Source: Neocallimastix lanati (nom. inval.)
Taxonomy: Eukaryota > Neocallimastigomycota > Neocallimastigomycetes > Neocallimastigales > Neocallimastigaceae
DNA length: 12,500 nt
Assembly (NCBI GenBank): GCA_016946835.1
Contig: JACVTC010000028.1
Coordinates: forward strand, 905,001 to 917,500
Direction of reading: 5' to 3'
Shown: positions 1-10,391 of the stretch, one piece after another
Numbering within the stretch: the stretch's first letter is position 1
Layout: every line of letters starts with the position of its first letter
Notes under the pieces: model-generated
The model's input: only the letters and a program-made list of their open reading frames with translations
What the model was told of the DNA's origin: nothing
The model's database searches: none
Program-made: the position numbers and the translations under genes

Positions 1-75
1 TTTAGTTTTTTTTTTTTTTTTTATTTTAATTTTAGTTTTTTTTTTTTTTTTTTTTTTTAATTTTAATTTTTTTTT
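1..75. repeat. T-tract repeat, two imperfect copies
   Basis: The motif TTTAG, a run of about 20 T, then an ATTTTAA-like end occurs twice in a row at the window start, followed by another T run. This looks like slippage or local duplication of a poly-T segment. On the other strand it reads as an A-rich tract. No function is visible. Confidence 0.4.
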
Positions 76-233
76 GTGTAATTTGTACTTTTTTTTTTTA
101 AAAAAAAAAAGGAACAAATTTTGTTTTAATAATAAATAAAATTTTGAGGTGTTTATTAAAAATTTTAAAATTTTAAAAATTTAAAATTTATAAAATTAAA
201 GGAGAGTTTAAAATTTTATGGACATTTTGTAAC

Positions 234-249
234 AACCATTTCGATGGTT
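234..249. repeat. Small perfect hairpin with TTCG loop
   Basis: AACCAT (234-239) and ATGGTT (244-249) are perfect inverted repeats around the tetraloop TTCG. The stem is only 6 bp and closes with a T-A pair, not the C-G pair that stabilises UUCG loops in RNA. It stands out mainly because C and G are rare here. Function unknown. Confidence 0.4.
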
Positions 250-1043
250 ATATAAATTTATCATTTTGTATGTTATTAATAATATGAAAAGTGATTCTCT
301 TTAAACTACATAGATCTTTTTTTTGTATTTAGTTGCTTATTATTCATTATTTAATTACATATATTTACTCTAATAAGTTTTTATTTTCACTGAATTAATA
401 ATTAGAATAGAATGAGAAGCGAAGTGATAAACTATATTAAATTATATATATATATATGTATATAAGTAATAAATTAATTATAAATATAAATTTTTAAAAA
501 AATTAATTTATTTAATACTTAAAATAGCTTTTTTTTTTTTAAATAATTAATCAATAATTAACTAATAAGGAATATTCTAAACTATTTTCTAAAAAATTTT
601 TTTTTTTTGGTTGATTTACTAAATAATAAATAAAAATAATAATAAAGCAGTATAAATTTGTTTTAGAATAATGAATGAAATATTGTTTGAAAGTAGAAGA
701 AATTAATATTAAAAGAATTAATCCTATTATTAATATAAATATGTTTTTTATAATAATAATAATTTTCTATATTATCTTAAAAATTTATTGATTTATTTTT
801 TAAATTTTTAATAATAGAGATTCTATAATTTAATTTAACTTTTTTTTTCTTTTTCTTTTTTTTTCTTTTTCTATTATATTTATTTATATTATTAATTAAG
901 ATTTTTTTTTTTTTTTTTTTTTTTTACTTTTTTTCTTTTTATCCATATATTAATATGCTTCTATTTTAATTTATTTTATATTAAAAATGTCAATTAATTT
1001 TTACTATATATTATTAATATATAATATTAATTTTAACTATTTT

Positions 1044-1132
1044 TATTTTAACTATTTATTTATTATTTTTATTTATTTTAACTGTTTATTTATTTATATA
1101 TTATATTTATTTATTTTAACTATTTATTTATT
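1044..1132. repeat. Imperfect repeat with TATTTTAACT core, three copies
   Basis: Copies of a segment of about 21 nt beginning TATTTTAACTATTTATT start at 1044, 1074 and 1112. The middle copy has G in place of A after AACT. A/T-rich spacers of different length separate the copies, so this is a degenerate minisatellite. The open frame that runs through it (987-1184) is a by-product of the repeat and is not treated as a gene. Confidence 0.45.
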
Positions 1133-1385
1133 TGTATCTTGTTTTCAAAAAAAATTTTTTTTCTATTTTCCGGTCATTAAATGAAATTATATTAAATTCT
1201 TTTTGAACTTTTAAATTTTTGATTTAATTTAATTTTTTTTTAATTTTTTTTTATTCTTTTTTATTTTTTTATTTTTTAGGTGTGACAAAATAAAAATTTT
1301 TTATTCAATTAAGTTTGTATGTGATGTGTATATATTATAATAAACTGCTTGCATAATTCTATTGTAATTTACCAAAAAAATATAG

Positions 1386-1409
1386 ATTCATATTCATATT
1401 CATATTCAT
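1386..1409. repeat. (ATTCAT)4 microsatellite
   Basis: Four perfect tandem copies of the hexamer ATTCAT. It is a simple slippage-type repeat with no visible function. Confidence 0.8.
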
Positions 1410-2339
1410 ATAAAATATAAATAGATATAAATACTTATTGATTAAAACTACTACATAAAAAAGAAAAAAAAAAGTAAATCAATAATAAATACAGACAATA
1501 TATCTTAATTAATTGTGAATAATTTCTATTTCAATATGTCTTGTTGGAATGATTAACAAAAAATTTTTTTCATTGTTTCTCTTTCTATTATTATTGCGAT
1601 AGATTGACAATCACTTCATATATTTATATGTTATGAAATGTTTCAAGTAATTAACCTTTATTATTATAATAATAATAATAATTAATAATTAATTATTCCT
1701 TTCATTAAAAAGAAATATATAAATCGGATAAATGGTTAACTTAAATTTAAAAACTTTCTACTAATTTTTTAAATTTTAAGTTATCTTTTTAGAGTGAGAA
1801 AAAAAATTTTTTTTTTTTTTTTAAAAAAATTAAATTAAAAAATATTTGAAAAGAATTTACTAATAATTAGAGTTTATCTTCATTTTTTTTATTATTTTAT
1901 TTTATATTTTATATTTTTTTTATATTCTTTTACATTTTATATAATTTTTATTCTAATTATTATTCTATTAATTTTATTTCTATTTAAATTTCGTTTTTTT
2001 TTTTTTCTTATTTCTATTCTCTCTTTCTCTCTTTATTTATTTTGTTTTATAAAAAAATTCATTTATATATATATATCATTTTTTTATTAATAAATTATTT
2101 TTTATAATTTTAAAATAGTAAAAATATTAAATTTTTACTTTTATATAAAAAAAGGTTTATTGCATTAAGTACATATTTTCAATTTTTTTTTTTTTTTAAT
2201 ATAATTTCATTCTTTCTATTAATTAAAAATATATAAAATTAAAAAGAATTAAAAAAAAATAAATACTTTAATTATTAATTTAATATAATAGAATAATTAT
2301 AATAGAATATTATTTTTCATTCTTTTCATCTATCATCAA

Positions 2340-2446
2340 TATAAATAAATAAATAAATAATAAATAAAAAAAAAATAAATAAATAATAAATAAATAAATA
2401 ATAAATAATAAATAAATAAATAATAAATAATAAATAAATAAATAAA
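2340..2446. repeat. AAAT/AAT compound microsatellite
   Basis: About 107 nt built from AAAT and AAT units, giving recurring strings such as AAATAAATAAT and interrupted once by a run of A. This is a typical expanded simple repeat in A/T-rich DNA. Confidence 0.8.
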
Positions 2447-2754
2447 AGTAAAAAAAATAAATACAGAAAAGATTAATATTAATAAATAAAAATTTTTAAT
2501 ATTAAATCATGTATTGTACAATAAAATTCTGTAACACTAAAAAGAAAAATTAAAAATAAAATCTAAATATATATATAAACAATATTTACTGTATATATTA
2601 TTATATTATAATATATTATATATATTATAAAAACATATATTTAATATATGAATTTATTGTTTTTTAGTTTTTATATTATAATAAATATTATTTATCTATA
2701 GAATTATTTATTTATTGTTAAAATATTTAATATTTATTATTACTAAAAAATTAG

Positions 2755-3010
2755 AGATAGATCCGTCAGTTAGTGGAATATTGGCTAATTCAGAGTGAAG
2801 ATCAACAACACAAGCAATGTATCCTCAATAATGATTTTCTCTCCCATGTTACTGTGATTTTGTTAATAATAATAGTATTATTTTATAGGTGGATACTTTT
2901 AGATATTACCTTTCTTGATTATTGACCTAAATTCTATTATTCAATGCTTTGAAGAAAAAAAATATTAAAGCCAAAAAGAGTAAATAGAGTTCCCTCCATT
3001 GGAATAAGTA
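2755..3010 (-). pseudogene. Possible decayed coding fragment in a GC island
   Basis: By my count 23 of the 60 bases at 2761-2820 are G or C, far above the surrounding DNA. Read on the minus strand, part of this stretch gives a short open peptide of ordinary composition (GYIACVVDLHSELANIP, continuing LTDGS) from about 2825 to 2755, with a stop just upstream. Farther upstream on the same strand (about 2945-3005) a second short peptide-like stretch contains GTLFTLFGF. No start codon, continuous frame or recognisable family links them. They could be relics of an inactivated gene, exons of a gene I cannot assemble, or chance. The plus strand also gives a short open stretch at 2755-2800, so the strand is uncertain. 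Confidence 0.22.
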
Positions 3011-3405
3011 AAATTTTATCAATTTGATTCCTTTTGATTTAAGTATAACCTTTTTATAAAAATATAAGAATATATAAAAAAAAAAGGTTTCATCCTACTT
3101 TTTAATTAAAAATGTTTATATTAATTTTTTTTTTTTTATCCTCAAGCATAAAAAGAAAAATATCATCTCTTATATTAATATATGTATTGAATATTGTACT
3201 TTATATTGTAATATATTTTATTTAAAATTTTTTTGGTTTTATTTCTATTTTTTTTATATTTTACTGTATAAATCTTTTCTATATATATTTAAACTTTTAT
3301 AAATTTATATTAAATCAAAGTAATACATATAATAGAGTATATACATAATATATTATATATTCGATGGATATATTAATTAATAAAATTAAATTAATTTCAT
3401 AGATG

Positions 3406-3458
3406 AAATTTTTTTTTTTTTTGTTTTTGTACATATAAAAAAAAACAAAAAAAAATTT
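3406..3458. repeat. A/T inverted repeat (imperfect hairpin)
   Basis: The left arm (3406-3428) reads AAA, fourteen T, G, five T. The right arm (3441-3458) reads five A, C, nine A, TTT. The arms pair apart from a 5-nt difference in tract length, around a loop of about 12 nt. The matched G and C at corresponding positions make this more than two homopolymers meeting by chance. The open frame on the minus strand (3315-3497) across it shows no protein-like character. Confidence 0.45.
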
Positions 3459-3781
3459 TTTTAATATAATATAATAAAATGTATTATATATATCCAAAAA
3501 AGAAAATAATTTTATTACTTTTATATATAAAATATGATATTAATTATTTTATTATATATTATTATAATATATAATAAATTTATATTATATATTTCTCTAT
3601 TTATTATTATTAAATACTTTATTATATGATAATATTATTGACTATTCTATTTAGTATAAATTCTAATTAAATATATATTACTATTTCTTATTTTATTATT
3701 TCATAATATTTTTTATTAATTCATTATGTCGTGATAATAAATTTAAATTATTGTTAATTTTTAAATATATTTTATTACATT

Positions 3782-3824
3782 ATTATTTATTATTCAATTA
3801 TTTATTATTCAATTATTTATTATT
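3782..3824. repeat. 15-bp tandem repeat, about 2.9 copies
   Basis: The unit ATTATTTATTATTCA is repeated exactly at 3782 and 3797, and a third copy starting at 3812 is cut after 13 nt. It is a simple local tandem duplication. Confidence 0.75.
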
Positions 3825-4385
3825 TATTTTATTTTAGTTTATTTTTTCTTTTTATTGTTATTTTTATATTTTGTTATTGATAATAATTTTAATTATTATA
3901 AAAAAGATTGCATTTAACATCTTTTTTATATTTTTTATTTATTAAAATTGTTTATTAAATATTATCAATATATTTTAATATATTTAATCTTATTTATTAA
4001 TTAATTTGTTATTTATTGATTTTTTATTTATAAATTCAAAAATTTAGAAAAAAAAAAAAAAAAAAAAAAAAGTTTTAATTAATATTTATATAAAAAAAAT
4101 TTTTTTTTTCTTCTTTTTTTCTTTTCTTTTTTCTTAAGCTCAAAAATAATTACTTAATATATATTTAAAAAAAGTTCTTGACAATAAATATATAATTTTA
4201 TATATATTTATTAATACATGATTTTGGAATGACGAAATAAAGTTTAATTTAAGACATAAAAAAAAATATAACCAAAAGAGTTTAAACAAGCTGATATAAA
4301 ATATTGTTTTTTTATCCACTTTGTCAACGAAATATTTTTCAAAAAGAAATTTTTTTTTTAAATAAAATAAGAATAATACAATAAT

Positions 4386-4429
4386 AAAATAAAATTAAAT
4401 AAAATAAAATAAAATAAAATAAAATAAAA
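4386..4429. repeat. (AAAAT)n microsatellite
   Basis: A pentanucleotide AAAAT tract, with five perfect copies at 4401-4425 and imperfect copies before it. Confidence 0.75.
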
Positions 4430-5844
4430 AAACAAGTACCATAATAAAAAAAATATATTTTATGTTGAAATAATCTCAATACTGAAAATAGTATAATATA
4501 AAATTATTAAATATAATAAAAACTTATAGACTTAATATTTACTATAATTTATTGATATGTATAAAGTTCTTTTTTAAAAAGAAAAATATAAAAAAACAAT
4601 TATTAATATTTTTAATTTATGATTATTATTCCAATATTACTTTATATCATAAATTAAGAAACTTACTATACTTTTTATAAAAAGTCTTATATTATTTTTA
4701 AAAGATATAATAGAATATACAATATATTTTATATTTTTTACATTTTTAATAATATATATTTTATTTTTTAAACAAATTTTATTATTTTTAAAAATAAAAC
4801 AAACGTTATAACTGTTTGTAACCGAGAAAAATAAATATTACATAAACTAACCAGAAAAGAATTACACTTGTTTTAAATTTTATAGAGTTTAAACAAAAAG
4901 AAATATATATATTTAAGTTATTTTAAGAAAAAAAAAAAAAAAGTAAACTCGCGATATTCAGGTATATATCATTTTCCTTTTAATTAATTAAGTAGATATT
5001 TTAGTTTAATAAATAAATATATCTAAATACAAAAATTGGAAATATATGTTTTATTATTAAATTATATTGTTATTTTATATATGTGGAATATTATATATAT
5101 TCATTTTCTTTTATAATATATATATATTTGGAAGAAACATTTGATGTAATATTTTTTTTTTGTTTTTTTTTTGTTTTTAGTTAAGTTTGAATAATTCATG
5201 GTTTATTACTAATATAAAATAAAGGCTTATTTTATTTATTAGAAATGTCATTATTTTTTTTTTTTCATAATAAAAAATAAAATATTATATAGTTTCTGTT
5301 AAGAGTTTTGTAGTTTTTTTTTTTTTTATTTTATTTTTGTTACTAAATATTTAAGTAATGTTATAAATACTAATATATATTTTATATATTTAGTAAAAGA
5401 AAAATCCCAATTATTTTAAGCAAATTATAATATAAAAGCAGAATATATAGCATAATATATAATAAATTAAATAGTAATATTTATAGCAGAATATTAATAG
5501 CGAGATATTTATCACAAACTATATAGAATAAAATTTATAACAAAAAATTAAAAAATTTTCCCCCTTTTTTTTTTTACAAACAAACAAAAAAAAAAAAAAA
5601 AAAAAGAAAAAAAAATATATATATATATAATATATAAATAAATAACAATATCATTTTTAATAAAAAAAATATATATATATATTTAACATTTAACAATTTT
5701 GATAATAATAAAATAAAAATAAATTTAAAACTAAAATATTCAATTTATTAAACTATTTACCATTAATTTTATTATATATATATTATTTATTTAATTATAC
5801 ATTATTTTCATTTTTTCATATATTATTTTTAAATATTTTGAAAA

Positions 5845-6511
5845 ATGGTTCTTGAAAATTCAAATCGTATTGACCCTATTAAAACATTAAAAAATGACCA
5901 ATCAATATTAAAAACTGATATTATTATCGATGATGATTCTACTCTAAATAATTCAACTTCCATTTATGTGAACGATATTTTATATTTTGATAATTCTTTT
6001 GAAAATAATGATTCAACTCCAATAGTTATTGATTCGGGTACCGAAGATAAAAATCAAAATAAAAAAACAAAAATGAATGATGAATTAAATAAAATTGTTA
6101 TCGTCAACTTATCAAATGATGATGATAGCACTAGTATACCCACACCAACTATTACAACAGTGAAAGCCGTTGGTACTGATTTAAAATCAGTTGATGATAA
6201 TTATAGCCAAAAATTGGAAGAAAATATTCTTTCTCCAACCAGTAGTATTGATATCAATGTTAACAACTCCATAAATGAAGTTTCTACTGAAACCATCACT
6301 AATACCTTAAAAAATTCAACCGAAAGAGTTTTAATGGCTGAACCATTTGAAGATATTTCTTATGAAAATAATAATGATAATGAAAATGAGACCTTAACAA
6401 ATAATGATTCAAGTTTAAGTGATATTGATCTTGATCAAATGATTTCAGAACAACTTAATACTGATTTTACAGAGGTTGATTTAAATTCTTCAGTAAAAGG
6501 TATTAAAAAAA

Positions 6512-6552
<41 letters not shown>

Positions 6553-9500
6553 TTGGGTTTAATTTCAAAAATAATATATAAATTTAGATATATGAATACG
6601 AATTTATATTATTTTATTTTTATTATGAAATTCAAACCTTTCAATGTTTAAATCTAATAATTTTATATTTTATTTTTATTAAAAATTATTTTATATATAT
6701 ATATATATCTTAATTGGATTAATATTAAAATTATTGAAATTAATAATAATAAATATATTTATAAATTTTTTATTTAATCTTTTTTTTTTTTTTTTTTTTT
6801 TTTTTTATATGTTATTATTATTATAAGATAATAAAAATTCATTGAATGATAATCATTCTTCTGATTTATTAGATGAAGCTAGACCAATGTTATTACAACA
6901 AATTATTGATAATGTTGATAATGCCAATAACAAAAGTCCAATTTTAATGAGAAGTACCACTGAAGATATTATTAATTCAAGTTTAAAAAAATTAAATGAA
7001 GAAAATACGGTTGATGAACCTTCAGCTGATCTTTTAAATACTTCTCTAGATTCTAGTACTGAAAGTGAAACTAGTACTGAAAGTGATTCTAATGATGCCG
7101 TAAATATTAAGATTATTCTTAGTTCTCCGGATAATAAAGAAACTGAGGTTTTCAACACCGAAGATATTAAGATTGTTGTTACTGATCCAGAGGATGTTAA
7201 AGAAATCATTTATCCATACCATGAAAAAATGTTAACTGAAGCGGTGAATAAAGCCATCGAAAAGCATAAGAATAAGACGAAATCACCCATTAAAAGTAAA
7301 TCAAAGAAGCATAAGAAATCAAAAGCAAAGAAGTCGGTTCGTTTCAATATTGAAAATGATAACTACACTGCCGAATCAGAAGTCATTCCAATAGTGGATG
7401 AAAATTCTATTGAAAGTTTAAAGAAGGAAATTGATCGTTTAAATTCTCGTATTGTACAAGAAATTAAGGCCAGAACAATAATTCAACATACTTTGGAGGA
7501 TACCATTATTGAAACGGACAAAATTAAAAAAGATGCCGTTGAAAAGTCAGATTTAAAAATTCGTGAAACGATGGAATATGCTCATCGATTACAAGAATCT
7601 ATGGATAAGCGTATTAATAAGATGCAAAATGAAAGTTTAGAAAAGTATAAGGAAATACAAGCTGCTCATGATGCTCGCCTAGAGGAAGAACGTGAAGTTT
7701 GGCGTCAAGTTGAACAAGATGCCAAAGATCGTATAAAGGCGGAACGGGAAGAAAAGGATAAGATCCTCGAGGAAAATAAACGTTTAGAAAAGGTCATAGA
7801 AGGTTTAAAGGCACAAATCGAAGAGGAAGCCTCTAATTCCGAAAGATTCCAATTAAGTGTGAAACAGATGCTTGAAGAATATGAAGCGAAGTATAAGGAA
7901 GAACAACAGTCAAGAAAGAATGCCGAAGAGGTCATTGATCGTGTCTTAGAAAAGTCTAGAGATTTCCAAGAAAATATTGAAGACTTAAAAGAACTAAATT
8001 CCACGTTGAAGGAAAGTAATCGTGAATTATCGGAACGATTAAGTGAAGCTACTGAAAAGTTGGATTATAAGGATAAGTTTATTGCGGAATTAAAATCTAA
8101 GATGGGCGATCTTAACTTTACAATTGAAATTTTAAAGGAAGAATCGGAAAATAATGTTCAGAAGATAAAGATTTTAAGTTCAGAAACACAAAATATTACG
8201 GATCGTTCCATTCAAGAAATTAATGAAGTGAAGGAAGAAAATGTTAGTATTTATAAGTTATTGGATGCTTCCACGAAGAAGTATGATGAGTTACAGATGC
8301 TTTACAATGTGAAGGAAGAAGAAGTTGAATTATTAAAGAAAAAGGTGGAACAAATGAATAAGAAGTTCAAACGTGTTCTTAGAAAACATCTTATTAAGGG
8401 TGGTGGTGAATTAAGTAATATCAGTAGTCCTCTTTCCGCTTTCAGTAATACCTCCTTTGAAATTATGTCAAATGTTGGTAATACCAGTATGGATGGTATT
8501 GGTAAGGGAATTAAGGAAACTCCAATTCTTGGAGAATTGAATAACACCAATGTTCTTGAAGATATGGATGAAAACTGTGGTATACCAAAGCATGCCATTC
8601 GTAAGAAGAATAGTAATGCTAGTATTTCCAGTACAACCTTATCCATCTCCAGTCTTGTCATGACAAGTCAAAATGATATAAATTTGAATACTATGAATAT
8701 GACACCAATTCTTCCTTATGGATTAAATGAAGTGATTAAGGAAGAAGGAAATGAGGAAGAAATGAAAGGTGAAATTATTCATGTTGTTGAAGAAAGTGAC
8801 AAAAAACCCACCGAAATCGATCGTCGCTCCAGTAAGGATAGTAATTCATCCCTTTCAGTTGGTGTTAATGCCAATGGAAATAGAAATGCTAACGGAAATG
8901 AAAATGTCAACAGCAACGACAACGACAACAACAACAATAATAATAATAATAATAATAATCGTAAATTGAAGAAATTAGAATTACCAAAACTTACTATTCA
9001 AACGAGTAATGATGAAATTATTGAATCCATATTAGGTGCTGATGATGATAGTGATGATGATAGTGAAGAAGATCTTGATAATGAATTTAAACAAATGAAT
9101 GATGGTGATATTTCTACGATGATTGAAAAGAGAATTATGGATTTCAGAACGGATGATGCTGAATACCTTGACTTTGTTGAAAAGTTAAAGAATCCAAGTA
9201 AAATTGCAAATGCTAAATTTATTAAACGTTGTGAAGCCGAAGAAATATCTGGCTGTTTATCCTTTGAAGGTGACTATTCTGGTTTCTTTAATAACCGAAA
9301 ACTTTGGAATAATGCCAAATCTGGAACTATTTTAATTGAACCTTTCCATAAGAATACTACTACTACTACTACTACCACTAATAATAATAATAATTCTACC
9401 ACAGAAAATATACTTACGGTATCTCAACCACGTCTTACACGTCTTAGATGTGCCCTCTGCTCTCTCAGACAAAAGGAACGTGATGAAATTGTGAATTGGT

Positions 9501-9721
9501 TTAAGTTTAAGGCCTGTGATACCGATCCCACCTATGAAAATATCTGTCCATACTGTAGAGACAAATTAGCCAATGTCTGTGAATGGTACAGTTATCTTCG
9601 TCTTATTCAAAATAAGTTAATTAAGAAGAATCCAAAACTTATTTATTCCGATTTATTAGATATTAAGAGAAAACTTTTCTACAGTAAGAATGGTATTACA
9701 TTTAAATTTCAACAAAATTAA
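5845..9721 (+). CDS. Sec2/Rabin8-like Rab GEF family protein, two exons
   Basis: Modelled as join(5845-6499, 6828-9721), 1182 residues. The ATG at 5845 is preceded by an in-frame TGA two codons upstream, which fixes the start. Residues 1 to about 310 are acidic and Asn/Ser/Thr-rich, probably disordered. A Lys/Ser patch lies at about 365-389 and a heptad-type coiled coil at about 411-738. An acidic linker with 11 Asn (919-929) follows. Residues 996-1058 (AEYLDFVEKLKNP to LIEPF) and 1089-1165 (C1093-x2-C1096, C1125-x2-C1128, C1136, YSYLRLIQNKL) resemble the C-terminal region of Sec2/Rabin8/GRAB proteins. In that family the coiled coil activates Sec4/Rab8 GTPases on exocytic vesicles. I cannot recognise the usual exchange motif here, so GEF activity is unproven. 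As I recall, yeast Sec2 (about 760 aa) and Rabin8 (about 460 aa) are shorter. Family call fairly sure; function inferred. Confidence 0.75.
6500..6827 (+). other. Predicted 328-nt intron of the Sec2/Rabin8-like gene
   Basis: Exon 1 ends ...AAA G at 6499, the intron begins GTATTA and ends TTATAAG at 6827, and exon 2 resumes AT AAT AAA AAT. The split codon G|AT keeps the frame open: phase 1, Asp219. Without splicing, the first frame stops at 6516 and the second frame opens only after a stop at 6824-6826, with no ATG before 6887. The alternative donor GTAAAA at 6493 gives a stop in exon 2 with the same acceptor. A run of 34 T (6517-6550) follows the donor, and a run of 27 T (6780-6806) precedes the acceptor as a pyrimidine tract. 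A CTAATAA string near 6654 is a possible branch site but lies far from the acceptor. Confidence 0.7.
8927..8959 (+). repeat. Poly-Asn codon run inside the gene
   Basis: Three AAC codons followed by eight AAT codons encode 11 consecutive Asn (residues 919-929). It sits in the unstructured linker between the coiled coil and the C-terminal domain and is framed by Asn/Asp-rich sequence. It is a trinucleotide repeat likely to vary in length between alleles. Confidence 0.85.
9356..9394 (+). repeat. Poly-Thr/poly-Asn codon run inside the gene
   Basis: Eight Thr codons (seven ACT and one ACC) and five AAT codons encode residues 1062-1074. The run separates the LIEPF-ending block from the CxxC block, so the two conserved parts of the C-terminal region are joined by a repeat-expanded loop. 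Confidence 0.85.
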
Positions 9722-9761
9722 TTAATTAATTGAATTTTTTAAAAAAAAAAAATAATAATAA

Positions 9762-9780
9762 AATAAAGATAAAAAATAAA
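9762..9780 (+). terminator. Candidate polyadenylation signals
   Basis: AATAAA occurs at 9762-9767 and 9775-9780, about 40-55 nt after the stop codon of the Sec2/Rabin8-like gene. The position fits a eukaryotic poly(A) signal. The motif is common by chance in such A/T-rich DNA and further copies follow, so the call is weak. Confidence 0.25.
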
Positions 9781-9834
9781 AAATAAATTAAAAAATAAAA
9801 AATAAAATAAAAATAAATATAGAAAAAAAAAATA

Positions 9835-9867
<33 letters not shown>

Positions 9868-10365
9868 AAAAGGTGGAAAGCGAAAAAAAAAATATGTATA
9901 TATATATCTATATTTATATTTATATTAAATTAAATTGAAATTAATTAAAAACAAAATTATAAACAAAGATTAAGCAAACCAAACATAAAACAAGCAAACA
10001 AATCAAAAAAAAAAATATCAAAATAACAAAATATATAATTTAAATAAAAAATATTCAATAATATTAAAAAAAATATATATATAAAAAAAAAAAAAAAAAA
10101 TAGTTTTTCTTTAATATATATATATATATATTTACATTTATTAATAAATATAATATATATATGTTTTGTGTTTGTTAAAAATAGTATAATATAGTATATT
10201 TTTATATAGTATAGTATAAAGTAGTATAATAGTAATAATAGTAATTTTTTTTTCTCATTTTAAATATAATTTTAGAATGATTATTTTATTTTTATTCTAT
10301 TCTATTTTTTATTATTATTATTTTTTTTTTTATTTTTTTTTTTTTTTTTAATTCATTAATTTATA

Positions 10366-10391
10366 TTCTCTTTACCTTTTGATAAAGAGAA
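10366..10391. repeat. Perfect 9-bp stem hairpin before an A run
   Basis: TTCTCTTTA (10366-10374) and TAAAGAGAA (10383-10391) are perfect inverted repeats around the 8-nt loop CCTTTTGA. The hairpin contains C and G where the surroundings have almost none, and an A run of more than 20 nt follows at about 10400. A hairpin followed by poly-A could be the 3' end of a retroposed RNA, but nothing upstream identifies such an element. Confidence 0.5.

Larger units (their letters stand above)
1..5844. other. Long A/T-rich intergenic region, no intact gene
   Basis: This 5.8 kb stretch is almost entirely A and T. It holds homopolymer runs (T near 901-925, A near 4048-4071, A near 5583-5605), AT dinucleotide runs and short tandem repeats that are listed separately. 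Frames that stay open here encode Phe/Ile/Tyr/Asn/Lys-rich peptides, as expected by chance from A/T-rich DNA, and none shows a domain. I saw no tRNA-like cloverleaf and no rRNA-like segment. The promoter of the gene starting at 5845 must lie at the right edge of this region. TATA-like strings occur everywhere, so no single promoter element can be named. Only 2755-3010 departs clearly in composition. Confidence 0.8.

Noticed and set aside
987-1184. 65-residue open frame on the plus strand
   Set aside because: Almost only Ile, Leu, Phe, Tyr and Asn, and it overlaps an imperfect tandem repeat; expected from T-rich DNA.
2340-2446. Regular repeats as a possible CRISPR or telomere array
   Set aside because: Pure AAAT/AAT microsatellite with no unique spacers and no G-rich telomere unit.
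3315-3497. 60-residue open frame on the minus strand
   Set aside because: Spans an A/T hairpin and homopolymers; the composition is that of random A/T sequence.
4180-4360. Minus-strand open stretch containing YFVDKVDKKTIFYISLF
   Set aside because: No start codon, A/T-typical composition and no recognisable motif; most likely chance.
6842-6844. TTG as the start codon of the second large open frame
   Set aside because: A non-ATG start is unlikely here; splicing from exon 1 explains the open sequence back to 6828.
6853-8661. Three minus-strand open frames inside the Sec2/Rabin8-like gene
   Set aside because: Ser/Leu/Phe-rich mirror translations of an Asp/Glu/Lys-rich coding strand; no domains.
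8769-8969. 66-residue plus-strand open frame inside the large gene
   Set aside because: Alternate-frame reading of the main coding sequence; its poly-Thr and poly-Ile ends come from the AAC/AAT codon run.
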